This document shows, piece after piece, positions 29,880 to 41,045 of a stretch of 49,319 nt of DNA. The stretch covers positions 288,549-337,867 of the forward strand of contig MU128949.1 of the NCBI GenBank assembly GCA_014904985.1. Direction: 5' to 3'. Source of the DNA: Hydnum rufescens UP504. Lineage: Eukaryota > Basidiomycota > Agaricomycetes > Cantharellales > Hydnaceae. A program made the position numbers and the translations under genes. The notes beneath the pieces were generated by a model, which was not told where the DNA came from, made no database searches, and worked only from the letters and a program-made list of their open reading frames with translations. Positions within the stretch are counted from its first letter, which is position 1. The number at the start of each line of letters is the position of its first letter.

Positions 29880-31430
29880 GCGTTTGGCCCAAAATGAGTC
29901 ATTCGTGAAATCTGTCCTGATACCCAAACGAGGGCCCTTGTCCCACAATGGAGAATCTTTATCATCGCGGACCAAACAGGGCGTGTTGATCGACATCTGA
30001 ATCATGGGAAGAGCTGAACTTGGATGAATTCAACGTGGCAATATCCGGTACCTCCTTGAGCAGCCCACCAACCTCTCTACACACACCTGGTACAGTACCA
30101 TTAAGCATCTGGCGATAGTGCCTGCCAAGGCAGAGCCTCATGCTGCAATTATCATTATCAAACCGCTTTTCGAATCGATAAGCAGGACATGAGAACGCTA
30201 TCCATTGTCGTACGCTACGAGTACGATATGAAGAATTTAGAGACACGGATAGAGATCGCGCGTAATGTTGAGATTGGACGTGAAGCGCGAGGGACAATGT
30301 CACGAAGCGAGCCCCTCGGTAATGGCTAGGTGATCACCAATTCCTTCGTACTTACAGATACTGTGGCCCATCATCTGTAGTGCATAAAATAACCGATAGT
30401 ATAAAAGGCAGGAGTGGCGATATTAGAAGATGCGTAATCCGTGAATTCACGCATGTTCCTTCATGTAGGGCGTGAGAAGGCGAAAGCCAGAATTCCTGAA
30501 GCACCGCATTTCGGGCATGAATTACTCTCCCCAAAGATTAAGCCAAGTCATCGGAAACAGGAATATCTGAATTGAAGAGGCAAGGTTCGACCGGATCGGA
30601 TCTTGGATTTGTTCGCGAGATCGGGTAGACAACCGCTAATTCAACGGTAAAACAAATCGACTTGAGGGCACCGTAGCTGGATATCATTTGGGGTGAAAAT
30701 CCCCCAGAACCACAGTCCGATCTACGAATGAAGAGTAAAGAAGCCGAGGACGTCAACTCAACTTGGATACCAATATCTGATGAATGTCATGTGAGTTGCA
30801 CAGGAGAAATGGAATCTCCTACGATACCTTTCTCAATTCATGAGACACAGCCGCCTCTTTGGTGACCCTAATGAAATCGAGAATGATTCCACCACTTGAG
30901 GTGGCACAGGGGGCAAGACCACCATTATAGACTAGGTCTGCATAAAGACATTCTTCACTCAATGTACCAAAGCTAATACATACTGCGATGTTTTCCGAAA
31001 AGTGAAGATCGCAAGTCCGAGTCCACGAGTTCAATTTGCATTAGAAGGAAATTGATGAGGATTTGGCTGGTGTCGGGGCGTGTGTCGATATAGAAAACGA
31101 AGTATGAATGACCCTACAGGTGGGGGACGGGCTTAAATTTCTCGTCACCCAAGCTGGAATCGAGGAATACTGTATGTGATGGACAACCGCAATGTACACA
31201 ATGGAGTTTCAGAATTAGTCCGTATGAGAACGCAAGTGGCCTCCGAGACCTTCTGGAGGGAGTGTTCGAGATCTTGGGGAAGAGATTGACAAAAAACGAT
31301 AACGTATAACATGTGAGCTGCGACCAAAGACAGATAATCGACGACAGTCCATCCTTCTATAGGGGAGAAATGAAGAACGGTAAACGAGGCACGTTCAAAA
31401 AGATGGAGACACAGGCGCCCGTGAGACATT
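29880..31430 (-). CDS. Possible multi-exon gene of unknown function
   Basis: Several protein-like minus-strand blocks follow each other in one direction. They are MSHGRLCLHLFERASF (31429), SLVAAHMLYVIVFCQSLPQD, then CDLHFSENIAVCISFGTLSE and YNGGLAPCATSSGGIILDF (31030-30820). After these come SSASLLFIRRSDCGSGG (30755-30540), and near 29960-29880 LGIRTDFTNDSFWAKRIQLS. Blocks are separated by gaps that could be introns, but I could not assemble a clean frame. No family is recognised. It may be one gene, two genes, or a pseudogene. Confidence 0.35.
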
Positions 31431-31984
31431 GATTACACAAAGGAGGATAGACAAAAGGCGAAGAGGACGGTTTCCGTGCCGAGGATTAATGCTAGGAAGA
31501 CCAGGTCACGGGAAAACCTCGCAAGGCGCTGTGGATAGGGCGCTGGTGGATCTGTCCATGTCCGTCCCCGGAGAGAGATCTAGAGACGACATTGTCTCGA
31601 TGTGCGCATGGCCTGAGATAGTCCTGAGATGCAGAGTACTCCCACTGAGTTGGCGACGTGGATGTACCATTCCTCCAAGAATCAATCAGTCGGTGTCTGA
31701 CGATCAATTGCTACAGTGATCATAGGCGTATACGCCAAGTTGCGAACCGCCTTGGATGACAAGGGAGACCAGAGCACCCCACGCCCCAGCGCATGCTGTC
31801 ACCCCACGCAGAATAGGCTTCGCAGACGCGAGAACAGCAGGGTGATCAATGACGAATAGATCCTTATCGACGGTCCCTCAATACGTGCTGCCATACGTGG
31901 TCCGGTAGAGGAAGAACCCGAAAAACATCCGGTTCCTTTAAATCGTCACCCGTGGGCACTTGGGAGACTGCGCTGTAACGGTCG
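31431..31984. other. Upstream region of thioesterase B, no supported gene
   Basis: A plus-strand frame from 31429 contains GRPGHGKTS, which resembles a nucleotide-binding loop, but nothing around it supports an NTPase. The interval is probably the divergent promoter region between the minus-strand unknown gene and thioesterase B. Confidence 0.4.
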
Positions 31985-33399
31985 ATGCTGTATTCACAGG
32001 CCGTCACCGTTCGTTTTGACCGCACTCTAGATGATGGGACGCGTGTATACACGGGGACTCTTGACCCCTTCTGGACGATAGGAGTGTAAGTGTGACTTCT
32101 CTTGTGTGAATAACTGGTTTGGTTGTCCTCATCGTTTTCCATCCAAGTGTGCCTCATGGAGGTATGGGTTAATGTCTCGAGTCCCACTGAAGAGGTTTCA
32201 TTGCCCACCCCTTGAAGGCTATGTTATGGGTTGCATCCTTGAAGCCGTCCTCCATTCTCAATCAACGACGGGGCACCCTGATCCAATCCACATCTCCTCC
32301 TATTTTCTTGTTCCATCTCGACCAGAGGCTTATGAGGTTCATATACGTCAACTGCGGACAGGACGCCGATTCTCAAACCTCATCGCCGATTTCTTTCAAA
32401 AGGTAAGCCCGACACTCGCAACATTCCACCCTGGTATTCACCTCGTGCAAAGGGCCAGCTGAATCTTACATCCCATGTCATCGTTGGTACGCTTCCCGAT
32501 CTGACGGCCGGGAGTGGTGATCGTAGTTCCCCAACAATGATACCTCCTCATCCATTTGCTACACGAATACCATTCAGGCAACACCCGTCCATCTCTGAAT
32601 CTTTCCTACTTGAAACAAAAACGACGCCCCGCTCCCTATTGAAGACGAGTTTTGATAGGACTATAGAAGAAAGGTTTCTTGCCAAGGCTATTGCTCCTCG
32701 TGAGAATGATGGTGGTTTTGACCGTGCGGAATGTCAGTTTGTGGATTCCGTCGTCTTATGACCCCACTCTACCTTTGCTGAATGCCTCCGCCAAATCTGG
32801 GCCACTGATATCTCAGGGTACGAAATGCTTGGCGAGGAGAAAGGCGTCAGGCTTTCCCTACCCGCAATAGCATTCCTCGCTGATATGGGACGCAGTCCGC
32901 CGGAGCTTTTTCCAGAGGGTGATCGACCGGGCCTGAGGTGTGTACTGCTATTGTCCTATGGTTCACCACCCTCATGATACTAAAATGAACTAGTTGGTTT
33001 CCAACGCTCACGCTGGCACTCGAGTTCAAAGTGAAGCTATCGTCCTTGCCGCATTACATTTCTCCGCATACATTTGGAATCTTCAGTACAGGACGCTTCA
33101 TTCATCAAGGAAGACACGATGTACGAACCCTAGGTTCTCTGTCGTCTCATAGTATGGAACAGGCTGACACGCCCCGTTTCCCTATATCGCACAGCTTCGA
33201 TCGGAAGTGTGGACCGCACCCAGTGCTATCGGAGAGAAGGGTGTGCTGAACCCAGACGATGAGGAGTGGCGAGACAAGATGTTCTGCGTGGCTGTCTCAA
33301 ATCAGGTCGCCTTGACTGTCCCAATTGACGTCAATAGGAGGAAGGCGAGCACGCAGTCATCAGCCCAAGCTAATGGAAACAGGCTGCCGAAGCTGTGAT
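31985..33399 (+). CDS. Thioesterase-like hot-dog protein, copy B
   Basis: A paralogue of 26942-28358 in opposite orientation. It starts MLYSQAVTVRFDRTLDD at 31985. Exon 1 ends FWTIGV before GTAAGT, and the next exons give VPHGG and YVMGCILEAVLHSQS. The core carries DPIHISSYFLVPSRPEAYEV, RTGRRFSNLIADFFQK, LNLTSHVIVGTLPDL. Later exons give YEMLGEEKGVRLSLPAIAFL, LALEFKVKLSSL and FSTGRFIHQGRHDV. The last exon encodes SEVWTAPSAIGEKG and then DEEWRDKMFCVAVSNQVALT, ending in NGNRLPKL and TGA. Introns are short GT...AG types at the same places as in copy A. It is longer at the C-terminus than copy A in the VPIDVNRRKAS tail. It looks functional; substrate unknown. Confidence 0.75.
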
Positions 33400-33420
33400 A
33401 ATAGTATACCATATATGTGC

Positions 33421-33760
33421 TTAGACTTGTGGCGCCCAGCGCTTCCGCCATTTCAATCCAGCGTTGAACACTGGTTTCGAATGCTCCACTATCCCCAAAG
33501 GGCACATCACATTATCACCTATTTCAACAGCATGTATCTCGATTTCAGGTGTTGACTCATACGGGGTGCCTCGAAATTATCGACGTCTCTTACTGTAAAG
33601 AACTACGTGTCCATTTCTGCCTCCGACTGCAACTTCAGTGGCAATCTTCCCTTTGGTCTTTCTCCTTTAGCATCGCAATCAGGTGTGCTCCCAAAAAGTA
33701 TTCCTCCATTCACTCTAAAACAATTGATAATAGAGGAAATACAGGGTTTGTCGGCTCTGT
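33421..33760 (-). CDS. Unknown minus-strand gene end, convergent with thioesterase B
   Basis: On the minus strand NGGILFGSTPDCDAKGERPK and GRLPLKLQSEAEMDT (about 33720-33612) are followed, after a possible intron with a GTAGTT donor, by TPEIEIHAVEIGDNVMCPL. It goes on through GIVEHSKPVFNAGLKWRKR to WAPQV and a stop at 33421-33423. The blocks are protein-like and run in one direction, which supports a real gene. The 5' end is not resolved and may extend towards 34000. No family recognised. Confidence 0.4.
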
Positions 33761-33796
33761 CTCTGCTCTGTTAATAGCCTTGCCGGGATTGATTTT

Positions 33797-34279
33797 GTGA
33801 TATCCAATTATTTAAGCACCGTGTGGACACCGTGCTGGAGGGTAGGCGTGGGGGATGGGCGTGTACGTAATTGCGTTTCTCCCTCATTCTGGTCTGGTTG
33901 GGGGACTAAGAGTGATGGTGGATCGCGTCAGTCGGCTCTGTCTGCTCCAGTCACAATTTCCATGGCAACAAACCCGCCTTATTCTTTCTCTGCTACATCC
34001 AAGCGTCCAGAAATGAAGGGGGTATTAGCAGAGTTGTCGAGTCACGAGTCGTGTGAGTCGCATGGCACTGGGCACCACACGGCCCCTAAAGACTGAATAA
34101 CGAGAACAACAAGAACTAAGTCGCAGGAGGGCCAGTCGGCTTTTCAATCCGATGTTTGTATGCTCCCGTGCAGGAATATAGTGTATATATGGGTATAAGT
34201 TGTTCAGTGTAAAGGTAAGCCATGAAGAATACGAGGTATCATCATAAAAATGAGGGGCCAGAAGGGTGAAAAATCCCCA
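33797..34279. other. Gap without a supported gene
   Basis: Short frames on both strands only. It may contain the 5' part of the minus-strand gene ending at 33421. Confidence 0.35.
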
Positions 34280-35608
34280 TCAAGGCACCCTTGGCCTGTT
34301 TCTCTCCGCCGCCTCTGCCAAGTGAGCCCAAATTTCAGCCTGTTTCTTCCAAAACGCAGATGCGTACGTCTCAGACAAATATTCAGCATGCCTCCAAACC
34401 TCAGTCTGCTTAGCCTGAAACTCGGATCTGTATGCAGAGGCGCCTGTCTTAACAATCGCGCGTTTAAGATCGTGAGACGTAGCTGTCGTGGGCTCCCCGT
34501 GAGGGTAGGTGGTGAGGGCGAAACATGCAATTACAACAGGTAGAATCAGGGGAGCGAGGAAACGGAGTGTGGGTTGCTGCATTTGGATGGGCTCCGCGTC
34601 AGGTTCTGCGTAGGGCTCCATGCTGAGTACCGCGTCAGGTCCCACGTCAGGCTCCACTGCGGAAACAGGTCTAGGACCAAGGAATGGTATGACAGGTTGA
34701 AGCGTCATTCCAAGAGCATCAAATGAGGGCTTGAAAGAGAAACGGATGGAATTTATTCACCAGGTTGTACGCCCTGGAATGAGCAGGGGGTGATCGAACG
34801 ATAAGAAAATCTTTCTTTCTTCCGGGAATTCTAACGGTCACAAGAAACCGGATGTTTTTGCCAGGAATTCCTTCCAGGACCGCCGGTTTGCGTCTAATGA
34901 AACGGAATTCATTTCTATGAGAGGTATCTGAGTGAGCAGATCTATATATCCTGGTTCCCAATACGTACATGCGGCGAAAATGATACGAAATCCCAGGGAG
35001 GATGGAGTCCATGTCAGGTGGAAGGCTTCCGGTAACGATGCGGCGCATGATATGTTGTGGTAGCACCATGGTGTTAGGGGGTAGGTACCGATCCGTCCTC
35101 AACGCGCAGGCCTATTCCACTCTTGACGATCCGCCAAATTACACTTGTCAATGAGAACATCCTGTACGTGCTTTGGTCAACTCCCTCTCACTGAGGATTG
35201 GCTGGAGGCTCTTTCCAGAGCCTCGGTTACTTGGCTTCGCGCGCTTCCCCGATATATAAACATTGACAGATATCAGGCTAATCCACCGAAACGCATCTTC
35301 GTCCTTCACATGCATCAGCACGTCGCGGTCAGCTCTGACGCCGGAACTCTTGGGGTACCGTCAGATTCGAAGTGGATCCCTTTGGTCTTGATTTAAACAT
35401 CAAGTCATCGGCCCAGCGAGAGCCATTGATTACCTGCAGTATGTCCCAGGGAGCGATCGAGCTTTGCGCTCCGAACTGATGCAAAACTATTGTCGGTAAG
35501 AGATTCAAGCTTCAGGAGATTAGCCCGTCGTCCATATGTATATGTCGGGAAAGGCCAAGGGTCGGCCCTGTGTTTCGCTCGAATGAATGATTGTATCCCA
35601 TATATCAC
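34280..35608 (-). CDS. Possible multi-exon gene with one membrane segment, unknown function
   Basis: Minus-strand protein-like blocks run from MIYGIQSFIRAKHRADP (35608) through DRDVLMHVKDEDAFRW, ISLISVNVYIGEARERLRTE and AFHLTWTPSSLGFRIIFAAC. Then come YIDLLTQIPLIEMNS and SWKEFLAKTSGFL, and finally a longer frame 34708-34280. The last frame has an acidic repeat section (EPDVGPD, MEPYAEPDAEP), one hydrophobic stretch (FLAPLILPVVIACFALTT), and a Trp/Glu/Ala-rich helical tail (AEYLSETYASAFWKKQAEIW). Introns are implied but not all resolved. It could also be two genes, with the last frame a separate single-pass membrane protein starting at 34708. Confidence 0.35.
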
Positions 35609-35923
35609 TTATTGTGCGCACGCACGATAGCCTCTACCGAGTCAGATATTGAGGATCTGTTCTGGATTCCGCCCTGAGGGCCATACAAATACAGTTGGCC
35701 ACGAGAAGAAGAATTTGGAAGGCCAGCAATGACCAGTTCAAACAGGTGGGAATAGCCGTAAGCAGGATCTGTTGGTATCTATTTGGCCGATCCCCAAAGA
35801 GTCCAGCACAGTCTCACGGCGTCCCCACCACATGTCGAGCGACAAGGACACCGTATATAGTACTGCCTCACGCCGTCAAGGTGCGTGTACTCGGTACCTC
35901 AGTGATGCACCCTGTTTCTTGTC

Positions 35924-36931
35924 GTGCTTATGCCCATCGTCTCAGGCCAAAGTAAGAAGCCTGAAGGCTTTAGCATTAAGAAAGCATATCTTTTTGCCTA
36001 TAATGCCCTGTCGACGACCGGCTGGGCGTACGTGCTTTATATCACAGTCTCCCATATCTTGGGGGGTACTCCAGCTCCGCCAATAAATCCCACCGCGGCA
36101 GAGACTGCTAGGAACGCAATACAACGCTTGATCACGAAGATACCTTTGACCCTGCGGAACGCGACACCGCTTACGCAGGCTAAGGTACAGATTTACAATG
36201 CTATGCCTCCCTTGCTCCTTACGTACTTGGACCGCACAAAGACGCTGTACTCTGTCGTCGGTCTGAAAGTTGCGCTAGTCCAGAGCTTGCGATCCTTGAA
36301 GTTGTCCATGTCTTTCTTGGCCTGGTTCGTAGTCCCTTGGGGACTACTGCGATGCAAGTTGCCAGCCGGTTGACTCTTGTATGGGGCATCGTTGAGAATT
36401 TTGCGGAGGTACTTCAACCCTCGTTGCCTGATTTTCTTGTAATCTCACGCGATACTTTAGACCCGCACCAATCCGATTTATGCGAGTATGGTGACGGCTT
36501 GGTCGATCGCGGAAATCATTCGATATACTTTCTACGCGTTGGCGCTGCTTGGGTATGAACCATATATTATGCAGTATATTCGGTAGGCCCTGTCTTCCCC
36601 CCCCCCCCCCTCGGATAGTGATCTAATCAGGATTTTCTGACAAGATATACCGCCTTTTGGGTAAATTATCCCGTGGGCGCCTCTTCTGAGGCGTTCCTGA
36701 TGCTCTCCACGGTTCCGCCTCTCGCCACCCTGTTTTCGGGGAGTTGGACCATTAAGGAATATACTTCGCCTCGTCCTTTTCATTTCCTGGTGGCCTGGTG
36801 CGTTATTGCCCCGAACAAACTCAAGCTTTACACTTATGTACTTTATGTACTTTCTCTCAGGTCTGTACATAATGATGAGCCATATGGCGCGGCAACGGCG
36901 CAAGGTTCTCAACAAACGCAAGACTCAATAA
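35924..36931 (+). pseudogene. PHS1: Very-long-chain 3-hydroxyacyl-CoA dehydratase (Phs1/HACD), with a frameshift
   Basis: ER membrane enzyme that removes water from 3-hydroxyacyl-CoA in the third step of fatty acid elongation. Exon 1 has AYLFAYNALSTTGWAYVLY and SVVGLKVALVQSL. The frame then shifts by one base near 36288 (AGCTTGCGATCC, where one more base would restore the family sequence ILEVVHVFLG, then LVRSPLGTTAMQVASRLTL). Later exons carry VWGIVENFAE, EIIRYTFYALALLGYEPY, and NYPVGASSEAFLMLS with the catalytic Tyr and Glu seven residues apart, as in yeast Phs1. The C-terminus is HMARQRRKVLNKRKTQ, a basic tail like the ER-retention tails of the family. An intron near 36583-36643 contains a run of about 14 C. 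The single frameshift may be real or a sequence error. Confidence 0.85.
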
Positions 36932-36932
36932 A

Positions 36933-37250
36933 CTAGACCTTAGGTACGATACCCGTCTTCCCTCTTGTATTGTCGGATTGCATCACCATTGTGAAGTCAG
37001 TCACTGGATTCGTTCCCATCGTGAATTCGTTGAACGTCCATGAGTAGCGAGCCAAGTTCACGTAGCTCACCATAGGAGCTGTGGCTGCCCTGGTCGTGGG
37101 GTTCCGGAGGGACTTAGGGAAATGGAATGGGTAGTGAGCCGACCACCATAGCACCTTCTCTTTTAGTTGGGATGATACGGACCAGTAGCGCATCCCCCAT
37201 GTCCCAACCTTCTAATACCTTTCTCGAGGAGGAAATGGTGCGGTGCGTAA
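36933..37250 (-). CDS. C-terminal part of an unknown protein, 3' end abutting PHS1
   Basis: On the minus strand WDMGDALLVRIIPTKREGAM and VVGSLPIPFP (about 37230-37130) lead into PTTRAATAPMVSYVNLARYS, WTFNEFTMGTNPVTDFTMVM and QSDNTRGKTGIVPKV, with a stop at 36933-36935. It looks like strongly conserved coding sequence. It ends one base after the PHS1 stop on the opposite strand, so the two 3' ends are essentially back-to-back. The 5' part is missing: the coiled-coil pseudogene begins about 80 bases away. I cannot name the family. Confidence 0.5.
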
Positions 37251-37329
37251 CTGAATGATCGAGGTTCCTCATTGGGAGCATTTTGCATCCGCAGGGAACA
37301 CCTTCAAGTTCAGCTCTCAACTTCTCATT

Positions 37330-39527
37330 ATGATTCGTTCTCCACCACCCAAGGCCACGAATAGAGCCCCAGCGAAACCTGTTATAGATCCACCTTCCCG
37401 GTCCTCGTCGTCTTTGGATGTGTCCACTCCGCATCCGACTGGTGTGACGCCCTCCCTGACAGCCCGGTCCCCGCGGCCAGAAGAAGCTCGCTTTGCGTAC
37501 TTAAATGCCCAACTTGAAAATCTGATCTCCGAGCGCAATGCAGCGCGGAAAGATGCTGAAGTGACAAAAGAAGAGAGAAACTTCGCATTGCGAGGAATTC
37601 GGCAGCAATACGCAGAAGAGAAGCAGGATTGGGTTGAACTGTGTGAAACCGTTCGCACCATCGTCTTTTACGGAGTCTTTTGTCTTGGTTGATGCTTACT
37701 CTCCAGATACAAGCGATCCATGATCTTTCTCGCCTGCGAGTACAACTCGAAATGGACGAGGAACGTTTGCGAATGTTCAGTGATTACGAACAGCCGCTTC
37801 GCGAACTCAAGATAGCGGCTTTGATGCGTGATCACAAGCTCGCCCAGTTTCAAAACCAGGAATATTGGATGAAAGAGGAAATGGACGAACTCAAAGTGCG
37901 ATTTATGTTTCCCACAACTATGTACTTACGTCAATCCCTTGAGTATTTTGGATTCTCAGGAGGAGAGGCGGCTCTCCCTCGTGAACAGTAGGACTGAAAT
38001 CGGACTTGTCCAGGACCAAGCAGATGCTAGCCTGCGAGAAGTAAGAGCACAATTAGATGCTTCCGAGAGTCTCGAGACAGGCCCTTTTCGCCAAGCTTGC
38101 CCACTTCAAGCGGAAAAATGAGGACCTGGAGGTAAATCCCACGCCGTCTTATCCTATAGCGACCGCCCTTTTCCCAACATAGAATGAACTTTTAGGCAGA
38201 TCTTGACCGCACTCGGGCAGCTTATGAAGCGCTCGAATCCAAATTGACGGATGTTTCGGCCAAGTTAGAACGGGCCGAGCTGAACCTGGGGTCTGCGAAG
38301 CAGGACTTGGCAGAGAAGATTGAAGAAATCAAGAAATGGCATAGGCTGGACAAGCGTGAGGATCAAGAACTCGAAGAGCTTCGGAGAATCAAGGCGGACT
38401 TGGAGACCAGGGTCAAGGAGCTGGAGGACCGTGTCCAGGATGATGCAATCAAGATCAAGAGGGGTAAGGCAGATAGGAAGAGCTGCTTTCTTCCAAAGAA
38501 GAGGTTGCCCGACTCGAGGTCAGCTGCCCATCACCTCTCGCGCGAGCTGCTGAATCTACCGTGCTGTCACATCCAGTCTGAACTGGAGAATGCCCGTGAA
38601 ACTATCGACCACTTTCAGGAAGCAGCGAAAGTCTAGGCCGCAGCCCAATAAATCGTCCCGGGATGCGACTTCTAAGAAGACTCAGTCGCAAGCACGATCG
38701 GCCACAGGGAGCGATGACGATAAGGTTCAAGAGCAGAATGTGGACGAATCTGCCTCTGAGGTGACGCCCCCTCGAAAGCCAAGGAGGGCCTCCAAGAAGG
38801 CATGTACCGTCCATCTCACTCATGGTTTCGAAAACGCCAATGCGGTATGGGGTTGACATTTTTAGCCCGCGGGGAAGGCGCGGTCCAGGAAACCAGTTAC
38901 GTCTGAGGGAGAAATGGTCGGATCCAATCAGGATGATAGGGACTCGGAACGAGAATCGAGTGTTCCTCCGCCTCCCAAACCTAAAACGCAACCCAAGCCC
39001 AAGCCCAGGCCTCGGAGGGTATCCAAGGATACCACTGCAAAACCTGCATCAAAACAAACTAATATTAAGCGCCCAGTCGTCAATGTGGAAACCGACGAGG
39101 AGGAAGAGGAAGAACGACGAGTGAAACCGAGTCGCACAGCGCTCGGGAAACGTGCAGCGAGGGATGAAGAGGAGCAACCTTCTGCCCCTCGGACTAAGAA
39201 GACTGGAATGCATCGCGTCCATCTGCACCCGAAGAGGTGGAAGGAGAACCGAAGAAGAAACGAATACGCAAGTTAGGCGGTGTGCTTGGCACGGATAATA
39301 TGCCCACCTTTGATTGGGGCTCGAGTGTGAGTATATTCACTCGTTCTCAAGATACAGCTATTGACTGATCATACCCGTCATTGTCTTAGGACGTCGGTGG
39401 AATCGGAATTCCAGGCATTCTTTCTCCCCTAGATCCCCGGAGAGTGCCTCCAAGATCTCTAAGTGGGCCAGGGCCTTCGAGCTCAGTAGCTAGTAGCTTG
39501 AGTGCATACATATTTTCTATGAGGTAA
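37330..39527 (+). pseudogene. Coiled-coil protein gene (copy 2), several frameshifts
   Basis: The start is MIRSPPPKATNRAPAKP. A long heptad-rich coiled coil follows (FAYLNAQLENLISERNAARK, LSRLRVQLEMDEERLRMFSD, YEALESKLTDVSAKLERAEL, EELRRIKADLETRVKELEDR, SELENARETIDHFQEA). A basic tail with acidic runs (NVETDEEEEEERR, GKRAARDEEEQPSAP) then leads to the conserved end LGGVLGTDNMPTFDWGSS and DVGGIGIPGILSPLDPRR. Introns are visible near 37664-37709, 37899-37961, 38132-38195 and 39330-39388. Frame breaks lie near 38073, 38478, 38632 and 39210, so this copy is a pseudogene. The size (about 600 residues) and layout suggest a structural or chromosome-associated protein, but this is not established. 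Confidence 0.7.
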
Positions 39528-39749
39528 AACTATTGTGGATATTTCCCTAGGCAGAGATTTAGAATGGGTACCGATGGCTATATGGATAGCACGTATTGGC
39601 CTGGGACTACGCAAAGGCGCAATACCTTACTGCAGTGGTTCTGGGCAGATCTAAATATCCAAGTAGCAGGGGCGAGAGCCCATGTTCTTCCCCAAGCTAC
39701 AAATGTCCAGTCAAGAAAGTGAGTGCCAAGTGCTAGCCAAGAGTCTGTA

Positions 39750-40985
39750 TTAGGTCGCGAGTTCCTTGGCATCATTCTTAGCTCCCAAGGACATGTATGG
39801 TTTATAGCGCTGCCAGGAATAGGGAAAGTAAATCAGCTCTTAGGACCGGGGAAGAACGTGAAAAGAAGCACTTATCGAATCTTCTCTTGCGTTTCCGGGT
39901 ACGTCTGCACAAGTTGATCGAACAAAATCGAAGTAATCTGCTAGGGGTCTTCGTTATCCGAAGCGCTGACGACTGGTTTAATTTCCGTTTCGGTAGTAGA
40001 ATCTTGGATAGGGGAACAACATGGGGGAGGGATAACGGACCATTTTGCGAAGTCAAGATCTCATTTTGATCCACTTCAACCATTTTTCTCGTCGAAGTAG
40101 CACATGATGTCGAGACATTAGACTCAGTCGTTGTCACCGGCCATGGGTTTGCAACCGACAGACGTGGTGTGAGGAGCGTGCTTCGGCGGAGGGCGATAGG
40201 CTGGCTTTGCAGTGCTTTTCGCTGGTCGACCGCGACTATCGCCGAAGGCTGCTAAAGGTAGGGAGAAACGAGCCGTTGTGATAATCCCAGAATCCCTTGC
40301 CTTCCTTTTTGGAGTCTTGCGCTTGCGCGCAGGTAGTGTGGACCAAACGACATCGTCCGCCGCTTCGAGATTTGCTCTCCGGATCAGTGGCAAATGGAGA
40401 TATGGTGCGGGTTTCGAACTGTTCAGCAAGTGAGGAGGCCTTCAGTTCTGTGGCTGAGGGGTTGGCGATGACGGAGGGGTAGAAGAGGCGGAGCAAGGTC
40501 GCTTTTGCGCTGATGCTTGCAAATTAGGCACGTCACGATATTTCGACCCCAAATATTGACTGGCGAACTCAGAAAATGAATGTAAGAGTACGTCATCCGA
40601 GGATTTGTTCCCAGGGATTAGAGGCGAGGTCATTTGAGGAGAACGCAAAAAGATTTTTCTGTCGGTTGAGAATGCCCATGCTGCATAATGGCTTGAAAAT
40701 CGTGTGGAGAATAGGAGCAAGGCCTAGTTGGCTCTTTTCTCACATCAACGGGTGATATCTGACTGATTGGGCAGGACGATGAGTGTATGATTGAAGATGA
40801 ATGGTGCTCGTGTGAACTGGCATTGGAATGGCCCAAGAAGGTAGTATTGGAGCTTGTGGAGGTAGTAAAAGAATCTAACCCATAGTCTTCAGGCTGCCTC
40901 CTGGGATACTTTGGGAGAGATTGTGGAGTCCAGGGAATATTCACGTCATAAGTTTTGAACGTATTCGAGGCACCAGAATATTGAG
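39750..40985 (-). pseudogene. G1 gene copy 2, lacking the 5' third and frameshifted
   Basis: The minus-strand sequence matches 7420-8650 of G1: TYDVN-type MNIPWTPQSLPKYPR, TTFLGHSNASSHEHHSS, SSSCPISQISPVDVR, RPCSASSTPPSSPTPQ, RANLEAADDVVWSTLPARKR and the C-terminal RYKPYMSLGAKNDAKELAT. Frames change several times (around 40640, 40430 and 40030), so it is inactive. Together with the coiled-coil gene at 37330-39527 it forms an inverted duplicate of the 6743-9240 region. Confidence 0.8.
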
Positions 40986-41045
40986 CAGGTGATCGTGGCC
41001 TTGTGTGGTGGAGAACGAGTCATAATGAGAAGTTGAGATCTCAGC
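40986..41045 (-). pseudogene. 5' end of the coiled-coil gene joined to G1 copy 2
   Basis: Read on the minus strand, 41045-40990 matches 37306-37370: the leader CTCTCAACTTCTCATT-type sequence, the ATG (41023-41021) and TCGTTCTCCACCAC-CAAGGCCACGA. It stops abruptly where G1 sequence (ATATTCTGGTGCCTCGAATA) begins. About 55 bases are shared. The fused frame MTRSPPHKATITCSIFW ends quickly, so no functional product is expected. Confidence 0.75.

Noticed and set aside
31495..31521. GRPGHGKTS, resembling a nucleotide-binding P-loop
   Set aside because: It occurs in a short isolated frame with no Walker B motif, no homologous copy and poor codon context; it is likely coincidence.
36597..36610. Run of about 14 C as a possible functional element
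   Set aside because: It lies within a PHS1 intron between clear splice sites and is best read as a simple homopolymer.
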